DNA of 64,000 bases from Natronohydrobacter sp. (GCA_020832555.1 JAFIEM010000002.1:1-64000); one strand, 5' to 3'; shown: positions 16,159 through 26,433, counted from the first letter of the stretch. Notes: generated by a model from the sequence alone, not told the origin. Translations and numbers: made by a program.

Positions 16159-18684
16159 TCAGTACAGCCCACCCGTCGAGATCGTGCCAAGGCTTGCAGG
16201 CGCACGCTGCACCTGTCCACGTCCGGCATCGGGGTTCTGCAAGGCTTCATAGCTTTCGCCCGGTGTGAACATCGGCAGGTCAGACCCCAGTGAGAAGCCA
16301 CCGTCGATCACAGCCGCCAGCCCGAAGATCGGCTCAACGCCTTCGCGGAAGAACTCCATCACCACATTCGGGCCCGTCGCATCGTCAGGCAGACGCGCGC
16401 CAGTGTTGCGGTCAATCTTCATGAAATAGCCGCCTTCGGGCACGCGGAAACGCCCGCCACCGAATTTCTTGACCGCTTCCAGCATGAACTCGTTGAAGAC
16501 CGGACCGCAGATCGTGCCCCCGCCTGCCCCACGCCCCAGCGGGCGCGGTTGGTCATAGCCGATATAACACCCGGCGACGATATTCGAGGTATAGCCCACA
16601 AACCAGACATCGCGGGCTTCATTGGTGGTCCCGGTCTTGCCGGCGGTCGGCACAGGCAGGTTCACGGTGCGCGCGGCCGTGCCCCGCTCGACCACACCCT
16701 GCATCATCGAGGTCAGCTGATAGGCCGTCACCGCATCCATTACCCGCGCCCGCCTGTGCGTGATCCAAGGCGTCCGTCCCGAAGGCAGCGCACGTTCGTC
16801 GCAATCGACGCAGTTGCGCTGGTCATGGCGGTAGATCGTATTTCCCCAGCGGTCCTGCACGCGGTCGACCAGTGTGGGTTCCACCCGCTCGCCACCATTG
16901 GCGAACATGGCATAGGCCGCGACCATGCGGAACAGCGTGGTCTCCTGCGACCCAAGCGAGGCCGCCAGAAACTGCTGCGCGCGGTCATAAACGCCAAAAC
17001 GCTCGGCATAGCCGCCGACCACATCCATGCCGATTTCCTGCGCCAGGCGAATCGTCATCAGGTTGCGCGACATCTCGACCCCGCGCCGTACCGGGGTTGG
17101 CCCGTAGAACTGGTTCGAGGCATTGGTGGGGCGCCAGATGCCCTGCGGCGTGTTCACCTCGATCGGCGCATCATTGACAATCGTGGCAGGCGTGAATCCG
17201 CTGTCGAGCGCTGCGGCATAGACAAAGGGCTTGTAAGCAGAGCCCGGCTGACGCTGCGCCTGTGTTGCGCGGTTGAACACCGAATGCTGATAGGAAAACC
17301 CGCCCTGCATGGCAATCACACGACCGGTATTGACGTCCATCGCCATGAAACCGCCCTGCACATTCGGCACTTGCCGCAAGGACCAGCGAATATGGCTGCC
17401 GTCACTGTCAGATGTGACGCGACGCACATAGACCACATCCCCCACATTCAGATTGTCTGACAGCGAGCCCCGCGCCCAGTTGATATCGGGGCGTTCCACC
17501 ACATGCGGCGCGTGATAGTCATTCGCCACAGCCTCGATCCCGAGGCGCGCGCGATCCGCAGTGACTTCGAGCACCACGGCCGGATACCAGCGATTGCCCA
17601 GCGTGATGTCGCGGGCCAGTTCCAGATCGGCGAGAGCCTCGCGCCAGGCGTCCTCATCGCCCAGAAGCGCAGGGTCGATGGTCTGCCCCGTGGTCCGCAA
17701 CCGCCCCAGACCGCGATCATACTGTTCAAGCGCACGCTGCAGCGCATGGGCTGCGTGGATCTGCATTTCCGGGTCGATGGTCGCGCGGATCGACAGACCA
17801 CCGGCGAAAAACTCTTCCTCGCCGAAAGTGCCTGACAACTGGCGGCGCACTTCATCAGTGAAGTAGTCGCGCGGCGGCATCGAGGCGCGCGGATTGGGGA
17901 AATCGCCCGATTGCACGGTCAGCAGCGGCTTGTCGCGCGCGGCATCATGTTCGGCGCGGGTGATGAAGCCATTGCGCAGCATCTCGCCCAGAACGTAGTT
18001 GCGCCGTGCCGTCACGCGGTCGCGGTTGCGCACCGGGTGGTAGCTGGAAGGCGCCTGCGGCAGCGCCGCGAGAAACGCCATTTCATGCAATTCCAGATCA
18101 TCCAGTGTCTTGTTGAAATAAGTCTGCGCCGCAGCGGTCACACCATAGGAATTCTGACCCAGGAAAATCTCGTTCAGATACAATTCGAGGATCTGGTCCT
18201 TGCTCAGCGTCCCCTCGACCCGGCTGGCGAGAATCAGTTCCTTGATCTTGCGCTCGCCCGTGCGGTCGCCCGACAGCAGGAAGTTCTTCATCACCTGCTG
18301 CGTGATCGTCGAGGCCCCGCGCACATTCTCGCCGCGCGACGCAACAGCTTCGTAGGCCGCAACGGCAATGGCGCGCGCGTCAAAACCGGTATGGACATAA
18401 AAATTCCGGTCTTCCGCTGCAATGAAGGCATTCTTCACCTGCTCAGGAATATCGTCAATCGGAGTAAACAGACGCCGTTCCAGCGCAAATTCGTCGATCA
18501 GGCGGCCTTCGCCCGAATAGATTCGGCTGATCGTGGGCGGGGCATAGCTGGCAAGCTGCTCATGGCTGGGCAGATCCTGACTGTAGAACCAGAATACACC
18601 CCCGACCGCGACCGCAACGAAAACGGCGCCGGTTATGACGAAACTGAAAATTCCGCCAAAGAAAGATAGAATCGCTCTGAGCAC
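16159..18684 (-). CDS. mrcA: Penicillin-binding protein 1A (bifunctional glycosyltransferase/transpeptidase)
   Basis: An 841-residue class A PBP that polymerises and cross-links peptidoglycan in the periplasm. One membrane anchor spans about 11-33. The GT51 domain has the catalytic Glu91 in IAAEDRNFYVHTGFD, then GASTITQQVMKN and RKIKELILA. An OB-like insertion lies between (about 330-440). The transpeptidase domain has the SxxK motif GSAYKPF with Ser482 and Lys485, then the SRN and KTGTTNEARDVWFVGYT motifs. I chose the GTG at 18684 because TGAGG precedes it at good spacing; upstream extension to 18774 would put a charged leader before the anchor. It follows the amidase gene by 135 bases. Confidence 0.95.
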   Translation of the reverse strand: MLRAILSFFGGIFSFVITGAVFVAVAVGGVFWFYSQDLPSHEQLASYAPPTISRIYSGEGRLIDEFALERRLFTPIDDIPEQVKNAFIAAEDRNFYVHTGFDARAIAVAAYEAVASRGENVRGASTITQQVMKNFLLSGDRTGERKIKELILASRVEGTLSKDQILELYLNEIFLGQNSYGVTAAAQTYFNKTLDDLELHEMAFLAALPQAPSSYHPVRNRDRVTARRNYVLGEMLRNGFITRAEHDAARDKPLLTVQSGDFPNPRASMPPRDYFTDEVRRQLSGTFGEEEFFAGGLSIRATIDPEMQIHAAHALQRALEQYDRGLGRLRTTGQTIDPALLGDEDAWREALADLELARDITLGNRWYPAVVLEVTADRARLGIEAVANDYHAPHVVERPDINWARGSLSDNLNVGDVVYVRRVTSDSDGSHIRWSLRQVPNVQGGFMAMDVNTGRVIAMQGGFSYQHSVFNRATQAQRQPGSAYKPFVYAAALDSGFTPATIVNDAPIEVNTPQGIWRPTNASNQFYGPTPVRRGVEMSRNLMTIRLAQEIGMDVVGGYAERFGVYDRAQQFLAASLGSQETTLFRMVAAYAMFANGGERVEPTLVDRVQDRWGNTIYRHDQRNCVDCDERALPSGRTPWITHRRARVMDAVTAYQLTSMMQGVVERGTAARTVNLPVPTAGKTGTTNEARDVWFVGYTSNIVAGCYIGYDQPRPLGRGAGGGTICGPVFNEFMLEAVKKFGGGRFRVPEGGYFMKIDRNTGARLPDDATGPNVVMEFFREGVEPIFGLAAVIDGGFSLGSDLPMFTPGESYEALQNPDAGRGQVQRAPASLGTISTGGLY

Positions 18685-18819
18685 GCGTACCTCATACTGC
18701 ACTTTGCGCTCTATACGATAAGCGCTTTGGCCCGTCAGGTCAAAACACGGGCCGGTCAACAGAAATTTGATCATGGCTGGACAATGATCCAGCAGAATAC
18801 GGATCGTGCCGCCCGCCCG

Positions 18820-20082
18820 TCAGTGCCGCCGAAGCGCCTGCTGCGCCAAGTCTTCGCGATGCCAGATCTCCAGCCCATCCGCAATGGCTTCGGCCATGCG
18901 CTGCCGCCATGCAGCATCCTGCAGATTGGCCAGATCGCGCGGACTAGACATGAACCCCAGTTCGATCAGCGCCGAGGGCATGTCCACGGCCCGCAACACG
19001 GTAAAGGCCCCGGACTGGACCGGACGCCGGTGCAGCCGGATATCGGCAGCTCCCATGCCCGCAACCAGCGCATCGGCCAGTCCGCGCGCACGCGGCGCAG
19101 TGTCCTGCCATGCCACTGACATCAGCACGCGCGCAATCTCGTCGGTGTTGCGGTTCAGATCGACCCCCGCCAGCAGATCCGCACGGTCATGGCGTTCTGC
19201 CAGATAGGCGGCAGAGTCATCACTTGCCTCGTCCCCCAGCAGATAGATCACGGTTCCGGTCGCAATGCCTTCGGGCAAGGCATCGGCATGCAGCGACAGC
19301 AGCAGGTCAGCCCCCGCCGCGCGCGCGGCCCGGATGCGTCCATCCAGCGACACGAACTCATCTGCATTGCGCGTCATGCCGACCTCGAACACGCCGCGCC
19401 GCAGCAGCACTTCGCGCAATTCGCGCGCGAAATCGAGCACAAGATCAGCTTCCCGCACCCCGCCCCGCTCGGCGCCCGGATCGATCCCGCCGTGACCCGG
19501 ATCCAGCATCACCAGTGGCTTTCGGGCGCTCTCGGCAGGCGCTGGCAAGACAGGCGCATCAGGATGCAGAAGGGCCGCGCTGGTACGGGCGGCAAACTCG
19601 ACCTCGTTTTGTGCAAGCCGTTCGAATTCTTCCAAAGTCACCCGGTGCAGATCGAGATTGATCACCGCACGGCCCGTTTCTTCGGTCACACGCTGTTCTG
19701 ACAGGTGCAGCGCGAAGGGCGCGGTCAGATCCACCACCAGACGCGCCCAGCCATCGGACAGATGCCCCGTGCGCACCGCCCCGACCGGCACCCGCTGCGA
19801 CAGATCCGCACCCAGCCTTGTGCCACCCCAGTCAAGCGTGTTCACATCCAGCACCATGCGCGGTGGATTGGCCAGCATCCGCACCCGGAATGGCACAGGC
19901 TGGCTAAGCGCAAGCCGTAGCGCAATCACGTCGCGACTGGTGGTCAGCGAAGTTCCCTCGTCCAGCAGGCGCGCCTGAACGCCAAGGCCTGATTGCGCCG
20001 CCGCCGCCTCCCCCCACAGAAGCGCCAGCAGCGCGGCCAGCATCACAAACCTCCGATGCAATCCGATCCGATCTGGTGTCAC
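18820..20082 (-). CDS. N-acetylmuramoyl-L-alanine amidase (AMIN + Amidase_3)
   Basis: A 420-residue periplasmic hydrolase that cuts the bond between muramic acid and the stem peptide, needed for daughter-cell separation. A signal peptide ends near AAAAQSG. The AMIN domain (about 40-150) normally targets such enzymes to the division site. The zinc amidase (about 190-415) shows the ligands in DPGHGGIDPGAERGG, READLVLDFA and SLHADALPEG and a late ELGFMSSPRDL catalytic glutamate. The start is GTG with AGGGG upstream. It leads the leftward amidase-PBP1A-prfB group and is divergent from the DsbA-like gene, 201 bases apart. Confidence 0.94.
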   Translation of the reverse strand: MTPDRIGLHRRFVMLAALLALLWGEAAAAQSGLGVQARLLDEGTSLTTSRDVIALRLALSQPVPFRVRMLANPPRMVLDVNTLDWGGTRLGADLSQRVPVGAVRTGHLSDGWARLVVDLTAPFALHLSEQRVTEETGRAVINLDLHRVTLEEFERLAQNEVEFAARTSAALLHPDAPVLPAPAESARKPLVMLDPGHGGIDPGAERGGVREADLVLDFARELREVLLRRGVFEVGMTRNADEFVSLDGRIRAARAAGADLLLSLHADALPEGIATGTVIYLLGDEASDDSAAYLAERHDRADLLAGVDLNRNTDEIARVLMSVAWQDTAPRARGLADALVAGMGAADIRLHRRPVQSGAFTVLRAVDMPSALIELGFMSSPRDLANLQDAAWRQRMAEAIADGLEIWHREDLAQQALRRH

Positions 20083-20283
20083 GATCTGCCCCTGCCAGTG
20101 TTCTGGCGCCTGCCCTTGTCATGACGTGATACATCTTCACCCGGCAGCAGAAAACCGCTTTCCCGCCGACTGCCCCCCGAAATAGCGCTCACATTTCCGA
20201 AAGCGCCGTTTTGCCGCGCTGCCAAGGGTTGATTCCACGCCACGCGCAGGCTTTAAGAGCAGCAGAATTCAGAACAGGATACG

Positions 20284-21201
20284 ATGCGCGCGGCAGGTTC
20301 GACCATCGCGCCCCAGCAAGACAGGATTGCACAGATGGCAGGATCTTCTGACACCACCACCAAGAGCGGATCGCTTCAACTGACCGATTCCGGGCTGATC
20401 GGAACCTGTTTCGCAGCGGCAGCGCTGGGGCTTCTGGTGCTGACTGCGCCGGGCAGCGGCAGCAACGCCACATCGGCACCCGTGGCGGAACCGGCTCCCG
20501 AAATCAGCACTGCAGATGCAGTCGCCCCGGCTCCGGTTGACGATGCAGATGCGGAATTTGGTCAGCGCGTCCGCGCCTATCTGCTGCAGAACCCGGAAGT
20601 GATCTTCGAGGCCGTCGCCGTCTATGAACAGCGCAATGCCGCAGCGCAGGCCGATATGGACCGCGCGATTCTGGAGGCCAATGCCGAGGCGCTGTTCAAT
20701 GACGGGCATTCCTGGGTCGGTGGCAATCCCGATGGCGATATCACGCTGGTCGAGTTCCTCGATTATCGCTGCGGCTTTTGCAAGCGCGCGCATGACGAGA
20801 TTGCGACATTGCTCGAAGCGGATGGCAATATCCGCCTGATTATCAAGGAATTCCCGATCCTCGGGCCGGAGTCCGAACTGGCCTCACGCTTCGCAGTCGC
20901 CACGCTGCGCCTGGCCGGGGATGAGACCTATGAGGAAATCCATGATCTGCTGATGCGCCATGACGGGGCGATCACGCCGGAATATCTGGACGAACTGGCG
21001 GGCGCTTTCGATCTGGATTTCGAGGCCATCGTGGCCGAGATGGACAGCGAAGCCGTGACGACCGTGCTGGCCGAGAACCGTGCACTGGCGCAGCGGTTGC
21101 AGATCAGCGGCACCCCGACTTTCGTGATGGAAACCGAAATGATCCGTGGCTTCGTGGACGCGGATGTGCTGATCGAAACCGCGCAGGCGCTGCGCGACTG
21201 A
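20284..21201 (+). CDS. DsbA-family thiol:disulfide oxidoreductase, membrane-anchored
   Basis: A 305-residue protein with a single N-terminal anchor (about 37-55, LIGTCFAAAALGLLVLTAP), a Pro/Ala-rich linker and a periplasmic DsbA/DsbG-like thioredoxin domain. The active site is CGFC (Cys163, Cys166) in LDYRCGFCKRAHDE and the cis-proline loop is SGTPTFV. It resembles the BdbD/ScsC-type oxidoreductases. Two start sites are possible: ATG 20284 and ATG 20335 both have AGGA at usable spacing; the longer one is given. It is divergent from the amidase gene and convergent with thrS. Confidence 0.9.
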   Translation: MRAAGSTIAPQQDRIAQMAGSSDTTTKSGSLQLTDSGLIGTCFAAAALGLLVLTAPGSGSNATSAPVAEPAPEISTADAVAPAPVDDADAEFGQRVRAYLLQNPEVIFEAVAVYEQRNAAAQADMDRAILEANAEALFNDGHSWVGGNPDGDITLVEFLDYRCGFCKRAHDEIATLLEADGNIRLIIKEFPILGPESELASRFAVATLRLAGDETYEEIHDLLMRHDGAITPEYLDELAGAFDLDFEAIVAEMDSEAVTTVLAENRALAQRLQISGTPTFVMETEMIRGFVDADVLIETAQALRD

Positions 21202-21257
21202 TCTGACCTCTCAGGCGGGCTTGCACCCGCCCCAAGATGACGGATAGCGGCTTTTCC

Positions 21258-21285
21258 GTAGGGTGCGTGCTCTTGCACGCACCTT
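21258..21285. repeat. Dispersed palindromic repeat, copy 1, acting as a terminator-like hairpin
   Basis: GTAGGGTGCGTGC - TCTT - GCACGCACCTT. The stem GGTGCGTGC / GCACGCACC is nine perfect base pairs (21262-21270, 21275-21283) and is followed by six T (21284-21289) on the plus strand, so it would end the DsbA-like transcript. Copies 2-4 are at 25481, 29098 and 32389. Confidence 0.85.
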
Positions 21286-21290
21286 TTTTC

Positions 21291-21330
21291 TGGCTCAGCT
21301 TTTCCGGGCTCAGCTTTTCCGGGCTCAGCG
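21291..21330. repeat. 15-bp tandem repeat reaching the 3' end of thrS
   Basis: A unit close to GGGCTCAGCTTTTCC occurs at 21291-21305 (first base T), 21306-21320 and, cut short, 21321-21330. The last unit contains the thrS stop codon (21325-21327). Likely replication slippage between the convergent dsbA-like and thrS genes. Confidence 0.85.
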
Positions 21331-23271
21331 CAAATCCGGCGGGGTAGCTTCTCCCGCCAGCGCCTCTACCAGCATATCAAGCGCCTCGGTCCGGGTCCGT
21401 TGCTCCCCCAGACGCCGCACCGAGACCGTGCGCTCTTCCACTTCCCGCGCGCCGATGGCCAGAATGACCGGCACCTTGCCCAGCGAATGCTCGCGCACCT
21501 TGTAATTGATCTTCTCGTTGCGCAGATCCAGTTCCGCCCGGATACCAGCCGCCTGCAAGGCGGCCAGAACCTCGCGGCAATAGTCATCGGCATCGGACAC
21601 GATAGAGGCCACGACCACCTGACGCGGGGCCAGCCAGAAGGGCAGCTTGCCCGCATGTTCTTCGATCAGGATGCCGATGAAGCGCTCGAAACTGCCCAGC
21701 ACGGCCCGGTGCAGCATGATCGGGCGGTGTTTGGCACCGTCCTGCCCGATATAGGTGGCATCCAGCCGTTCCGGCAGATTGGGGTCCACCTGCAAGGTGC
21801 CGCATTGCCAGTCACGGCCGATCGCATCGGTCAGCACGAATTCCAGTTTGGGACCATAAAAGGCCCCCTCGCCGGGGAACAATTCATACTCATGCCCCGC
21901 AGCCTTGCAGGCATTGCCAAGGGCGGCCTCGACACGATCCCAGCTTTCATCGCTGCCGATCCGCTTTTCAGGCCGGGTCGAGAGCTTGATGCGCCAGTTG
22001 TCGAAGCCCAGATCCGCATAGATCCCCGCCAGAAAATCGATGAATTTCTTCGATTCCGCCTCGATCTGATCTTCGGTGCAGAAAATATGCGCGTCATCCT
22101 GCGTGAAACCACGCACCCGCATGATCCCGTGCAGCGCACCTGACGGCTCGTAGCGGTTGCACGACCCGAACTCGGCCATGCGCAGGGGCAGATCGCGATA
22201 GGATTTCAGGCCGTGATTGAACACCTGCACATGGCAGGGACAGTTCATCGGCTTCAGGGCATTGATCGATTTGGTCTTGGCATGTTCCTCTTCGACTTCG
22301 ACGATGAACATGTTTTCCTGATAATTGTCCCAATGCCCAGAGGCTTCCCACAGCTTGCGGCTGACCACCTGCGGCGTGTTCACCTCGACATAGCCATCCG
22401 CGCGCTGCTTGCGGCGCATGTAATCCTGCAGCGTCGTGTAGATATTCCAGCCATTCGGGTGCCAGAAAATCTGCCCCGGCGCTTCTTCCTGCATGTGGAA
22501 CAGGTCCATCTCGCGCCCCAGTTTGCGGTGGTCGCGCTTGGCCGCTTCCTCCAGCATCGTCAGATGCGCTTTCAGGTCATTGCGGTTCTTGAAGGCAACC
22601 CCATAGATCCGCTGCAACTGGGGCCGCGTGCTGTCGCCCAGCCAATAGGCCCCTGCAATCGACATCAGCTTGAAGGCATCAACCGGCACCTGCCCCGTAT
22701 TCTGCAAATGCGGCCCCCGGCACAGATCCTGCCAGTCGCCATGCCAGTACATCCGCAAATCCTCGCCCTCGGGGATGCGGTTGATCAACTCGATCTTGAA
22801 GGGCTCATTCGCTGCCTCGTAATGCGCAATCGCGCGGGCGCGGTCCCAGACCTCGGTCGTCACCGGCTCGCGCGCCTCGATGATCTGGCGCATCTTCGCC
22901 TCGATCTGCGCCAGATCTTCCGGCACGAACGGGTCAGCGCGGTCGAAATCGTAAAACCAGCCCTTGTCACGCACCGGGCCGATGGTGACTTTGACATCCG
23001 GCCAGATCTCCTGCACCGCACGCGCCATGATATGCGCCAGATCATGCCGGATCAGCTCCAGCGCCTGCGCGTCATCCTGCATCGTGTGGATGGCGATGGC
23101 GGCATCTGCCATGATCGGCCATTGCAGATCGTAATGCGCGCCGTTCACACTGGCGGAAATCGCTTTCTTCGCCAGCGAGGGCGCGATGCTCTCGGCGACT
23201 TGTGCAGGCGTCACGCCCGCATCATAGTCGCGTTTATTGCCATCGGGGAAAGTCAGGGAAATCTGGGCCAT
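21325..23271 (-). CDS. thrS: Threonyl-tRNA synthetase
   Basis: A 648-residue class II synthetase that charges tRNA-Thr. The N-terminal TGS domain starts [16 protein letters not shown]; the editing N2 domain (about 65-220) follows; the catalytic core has the zinc ligands in [15 protein letters not shown] and later histidines, class II motif 2 in [26 protein letters not shown], and motif 3 in [17 protein letters not shown]. The anticodon-binding domain is C-terminal. GAGGA before the ATG at 23271 decides the start; the reading to 23337 is not supported. Length fits the family. The 3' end carries a small tandem repeat. Confidence 0.97.
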   Translation of the reverse strand: MAQISLTFPDGNKRDYDAGVTPAQVAESIAPSLAKKAISASVNGAHYDLQWPIMADAAIAIHTMQDDAQALELIRHDLAHIMARAVQEIWPDVKVTIGPVRDKGWFYDFDRADPFVPEDLAQIEAKMRQIIEAREPVTTEVWDRARAIAHYEAANEPFKIELINRIPEGEDLRMYWHGDWQDLCRGPHLQNTGQVPVDAFKLMSIAGAYWLGDSTRPQLQRIYGVAFKNRNDLKAHLTMLEEAAKRDHRKLGREMDLFHMQEEAPGQIFWHPNGWNIYTTLQDYMRRKQRADGYVEVNTPQVVSRKLWEASGHWDNYQENMFIVEVEEEHAKTKSINALKPMNCPCHVQVFNHGLKSYRDLPLRMAEFGSCNRYEPSGALHGIMRVRGFTQDDAHIFCTEDQIEAESKKFIDFLAGIYADLGFDNWRIKLSTRPEKRIGSDESWDRVEAALGNACKAAGHEYELFPGEGAFYGPKLEFVLTDAIGRDWQCGTLQVDPNLPERLDATYIGQDGAKHRPIMLHRAVLGSFERFIGILIEEHAGKLPFWLAPRQVVVASIVSDADDYCREVLAALQAAGIRAELDLRNEKINYKVREHSLGKVPVILAIGAREVEERTVSVRRLGEQRTRTEALDMLVEALAGEATPPDLR

Positions 23272-23417
23272 TGGCCGGTCCTCGTCGTTTTGGCGCCCAC
23301 GGAACGCCCGGTTGCGGGTTATGTCGGGCACAGTCATTCGCGGGGCGCGGAACGAAAGTCAAGCGGGGCGCGTTGAAAATCCACGCCATTGCCCGAACCG
23401 TGACAGGAGAGCCAGCC

Positions 23418-24734
23418 TTGCCCAGCCAACGAACCACCGTCACCATGGCCCATGAAGCGCTCGCCGCCGAGGATGACGGCCGGTCCTGCCGCGACATACC
23501 TGACGCCGCCTGCAAGGCGCAGCCGCAGAACTTCATGCGCCACAGTATTGCACTTGGTCTGTCGAAATCCGCCGATGGTCTGGCCGATCCGAAACTGGTC
23601 CTGTCCTGGCTGATGACCCATCTGGGCGCGCCGGCGGCGCTGGTGGGCCTGCTGGTCCCGATCCGCGAGGCGGGATCCCTGCTGCCGCAACTCTTCACCG
23701 CCGCGCGCATCCGTGCCTTGCCGTTGCGCAAGGGGGCATGGTCCGCGGCTGCAATCGGTCAGGGGATTGGCGCGGCCATCATCTTCCTTGCCGCGCTGAC
23801 GCTAGAGGGCGCACTGGCGGGCGCGGTGATCCTGACAGGGCTGTGCGTACTGGCGCTCTCGCGCTCGGTAGCCTCGGTCGCCTACAAGGACGTGCTGGGC
23901 AAGACCATCGACAAGGGCCAGCGCGGCACCGTGACAGGGGTCGCGGGCAGTTGGTCAGCTGTCGTGGTCATCGCTTTCGCATTGGTGCTGATCGCCTTCT
24001 CGGACAATCGCGCTGTCATCGTGACAGCGGCCCTCGCGATTGCCGCGATTGGCTGGGTCATGGCAGGCATGGTCTTTGCCGGACTGACCGAGGAGAAAGG
24101 CGCGACCGAGGGCGGAAAGAACAGCTTTTCCGACGCCATCGCCAATCTGCGCTACCTGCGCGAGGACCGCCAGCTTGCCCGCTTCATCCTCGCGCGTGGA
24201 TTGCTGACCTCGACCGCCCTCGCCCCGCCCTATCTGGTGGTTCTCGCCTCGGGCGACAGTGGTGCGGCCCTTGAAGGACTGGGCGCGCTGGTGCTGGCCT
24301 CCAGCCTTGCCGCACTGGTGTCGAGCTATGTCTGGGGGCGGCTTGCGGACCGGTCGTCGCGGCAGGTGCTGATCCTGACGGGCCTGAGCGGGGCCGTCGC
24401 CATGGTGCTGACGCTGGGTTTCGCAAGCCTTGGCCTTGCAGACACGCTCTGGGCCATGCCGCTCGCGCTGTTTGTCCTGATGATCGCGCATCAGGGGGTG
24501 CGGTTGGGGCGATCCACCTATCTGGTCGATATGGTTGGCCCCGGCCTGCGCGCCGTCTATACCGCGATTGCCAATACGGTCATCGGCGTTATCCTGCTCG
24601 CAAGCGGGGTGTTCGGGGCGGTTGCTGCCCTTGCGGGATCGGGCGCAACTCTGGCACTTTTTACAGCGATGGCCGTGGCGGGCGCGCTCACGGCCTATGG
24701 ATTGAAGGAACTGGGCGATGGCGAACAGGCTTGA
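23418..24734 (+). CDS. MFS transporter
   Basis: A 438-residue transporter with about twelve helices. Visible blocks include SADGLADPKLVLSWLMTHLG at the first helix pair and YVWGRLADRSSRQ, the MFS motif A-like loop in the second half. I chose the TTG at 23418 because AGGAG lies eight bases upstream; an ATG at 23445 (MAHEALAAEDD) would give 429 residues and has no clear site. Longer readings up to 23202 overlap the thrS promoter and are rejected. It overlaps the following hydrolase gene by 17 bases. Substrate unknown. Confidence 0.87.
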   Translation: MPSQRTTVTMAHEALAAEDDGRSCRDIPDAACKAQPQNFMRHSIALGLSKSADGLADPKLVLSWLMTHLGAPAALVGLLVPIREAGSLLPQLFTAARIRALPLRKGAWSAAAIGQGIGAAIIFLAALTLEGALAGAVILTGLCVLALSRSVASVAYKDVLGKTIDKGQRGTVTGVAGSWSAVVVIAFALVLIAFSDNRAVIVTAALAIAAIGWVMAGMVFAGLTEEKGATEGGKNSFSDAIANLRYLREDRQLARFILARGLLTSTALAPPYLVVLASGDSGAALEGLGALVLASSLAALVSSYVWGRLADRSSRQVLILTGLSGAVAMVLTLGFASLGLADTLWAMPLALFVLMIAHQGVRLGRSTYLVDMVGPGLRAVYTAIANTVIGVILLASGVFGAVAALAGSGATLALFTAMAVAGALTAYGLKELGDGEQA

Positions 24735-25485
24735 AACACCACAGGGGCGCAGACTCGCCTATCACCGCACGGACGGCGCCGGGCCGGGGATCGTGTTTCT
24801 GGGCGGCTTCATGTCAGATATGTCCGGCACCAAGGCCATCTGGCTGGAGGAATGGGCACGCGATCAGGGCCGTGCTTTCCTGCGCTTCGACTATTCCGGC
24901 CATGGCGAAAGTTCTGGCGCGTTCGAGGAGGGATGTATCGGCGATTGGGCGGAAGATGCGTATCAGGCCGTGACCCAGCTGACCAAGGGGCCGCAGATCC
25001 TTGTTGGCTCTTCCATGGGCGGCTGGATCGCACTGTTGCTGGCACGGCGTCTTCCGGAACGGGTGGCCGGGCTGGTCGGCATCGCCGCCGCCCCTGATTT
25101 CACCGAAGACAGCATGTGGCCCGGCCTGACCGATGCACAGCGTCGTGAAATCACAGCCAAAGGCCAGACAGCGGTTCCGAACAGCTATGATGACCGCCCC
25201 TATATCCTGACCCGCCGACTGTTCGAGGATGGGCGCGACCAGCTCGTGCTGCGCAGCCCGCTTTCCCTGCCCTTCCCTGTGCGGCTGGTGCAGGGCACGC
25301 AGGATGAGGCCGTGGCGACCTCGGTACCGCTGCGCCTGCTGGATCATGCCGACTGCCCCGACATGCGCCTGACACTGGTGAAAGGCGCAGATCACCGCTT
25401 CTCGACGCCGGACTGTCTGGACCTGATCGCGCGGGCCATCAACGAGGTGAGTGAACGGCCCGACGGCACGCAACCCGCCCCGTAG
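24718..25485 (+). CDS. Alpha/beta hydrolase (ABHD10-like serine esterase)
   Basis: A 255-residue soluble hydrolase. The nucleophile elbow is GSSMGG (Ser near residue 100), the oxyanion region is LGGFMSDMSG, the acid is likely in GTQDEAV and the histidine in GADHRFS. The family includes mitochondrial ABHD10, an acyl-glucuronide and depalmitoylating esterase, but the natural substrate here is unknown. It overlaps the MFS gene by 17 bases and is likely co-translated with it. Its TAG stop (25483-25485) lies inside palindromic repeat copy 2, so the C-terminus was set by the repeat. Confidence 0.88.
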   Translation: MANRLETPQGRRLAYHRTDGAGPGIVFLGGFMSDMSGTKAIWLEEWARDQGRAFLRFDYSGHGESSGAFEEGCIGDWAEDAYQAVTQLTKGPQILVGSSMGGWIALLLARRLPERVAGLVGIAAAPDFTEDSMWPGLTDAQRREITAKGQTAVPNSYDDRPYILTRRLFEDGRDQLVLRSPLSLPFPVRLVQGTQDEAVATSVPLRLLDHADCPDMRLTLVKGADHRFSTPDCLDLIARAINEVSERPDGTQPAP

Positions 25486-25508
25486 GGTGCGTGCTGAGCA
25501 CGCACCTT
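25481..25508. repeat. Dispersed palindromic repeat, copy 2
   Basis: GTAGGGTGCGTGCT - G - AGCACGCACCTT, a 10-bp perfect inverted repeat (25486-25495 and 25497-25506). It sits between the converging hydrolase and HisN-like genes and contains the hydrolase TAG stop. Only two T follow, so termination is possible but weak. Confidence 0.85.
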
Positions 25509-25532
25509 ACCCCGGACAGCCCCTGCCATTCG

Positions 25533-26345
25533 TTAATCTTGCGCGTTCAGAACCGCCAAAGCCTGTGCATGCAGCGCGGCATTTGCCGCCGCGACCACCT
25601 GCCCGCTCCCGCCCACAGGCCCGCCCTGCCAATCGGTGACAATCCCGCCTGCGGCTTCGATCAGCGCGATGGGGGCGGCAATATCATAGGGGTTCAATCC
25701 GGCCTCGATCACCAGATCGACATGTCCTGCGGCAAGCAGCGCATAGGCGTAGCAATCCATCCCGAACCGGGTCAGCTTCACGCGCGCCGCAACGCGCTCG
25801 AAAGCGGCGCGCTCGGCATCGCTGCCGATTTCCGGAAATGTCGTGAACAATATTGCCGCATCCAGCGTTTCCGTCGCGCGGGTCCTGAGCGGTTTTTCTC
25901 CCTGCGGCCCGGTCATGCGTGCATGCCCCAACCCCCCAAGAAACCGCTCGCCGATATAGGGCTGGTCGATCACACCCAGAAACGGCCCCCCGGCATCCGC
26001 AAGGGCGATAAGCACCCCCCAGCAGGGCGTGCCCGCCAGATAGGCGCGTGTGCCGTCAATCGGGTCGATGATCCATGTCAGACCCGATTCGCCCGCCGCA
26101 CGGCCCAGTTCTTCCCCCAGAACCGCGTCTTTCGGTCGGTGCTTTGCCAGACAGGCCCGGATCGCCGCCTCAGTGGCGCGGTCAGCCTGGGTGACGGGAT
26201 CGAACCCGTCAGCGAGCTTGTTCTGCGCATTCAGATCAGGGTGCCGGAACCATTCAAGGGTCCGGGGACGGGCCAGATCGGCGAGTCTTTCGATCAGCGC
26301 GAGGAAACTGGCCTGCTCTTGCGGCGTGAGCGCATGTCGGTCCAT
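25533..26345 (-). CDS. hisN: Inositol monophosphatase-family phosphatase, probable histidinol-phosphatase
   Basis: A 270-residue IMPase-fold phosphatase. Metal-binding residues are visible in VLGEELGRA (Glu), WIIDPIDGTRAYLAG (two Asp) and NPYDIAAPIALIEAAGG (Asp). The sequence is of the HisN type, which removes phosphate from L-histidinol phosphate in alphaproteobacteria that lack HisB-type phosphatase; an inositol or other sugar-phosphate substrate cannot be excluded. GGAG lies nine bases before the ATG at 26345, which rules out longer readings to 26501. It ends 24 bases from palindromic repeat copy 2 and converges on the hydrolase gene. Confidence 0.85.
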   Translation of the reverse strand: MDRHALTPQEQASFLALIERLADLARPRTLEWFRHPDLNAQNKLADGFDPVTQADRATEAAIRACLAKHRPKDAVLGEELGRAAGESGLTWIIDPIDGTRAYLAGTPCWGVLIALADAGGPFLGVIDQPYIGERFLGGLGHARMTGPQGEKPLRTRATETLDAAILFTTFPEIGSDAERAAFERVAARVKLTRFGMDCYAYALLAAGHVDLVIEAGLNPYDIAAPIALIEAAGGIVTDWQGGPVGGSGQVVAAANAALHAQALAVLNAQD

Positions 26346-26433
26346 CTGAAAAAGCTCCGGCGCAGGGACTACCCCCGCGCCGTTGCCATGCTTTGCGACT
26401 ATTGGCAAGCGAGCCCGTTTCAGCCGGGCAATC

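Noticed and set aside
22213-23376. 387-residue open frame opposite thrS
   Set aside because: Mirrors ThrRS codons on the other strand; no ribosome site or domain.
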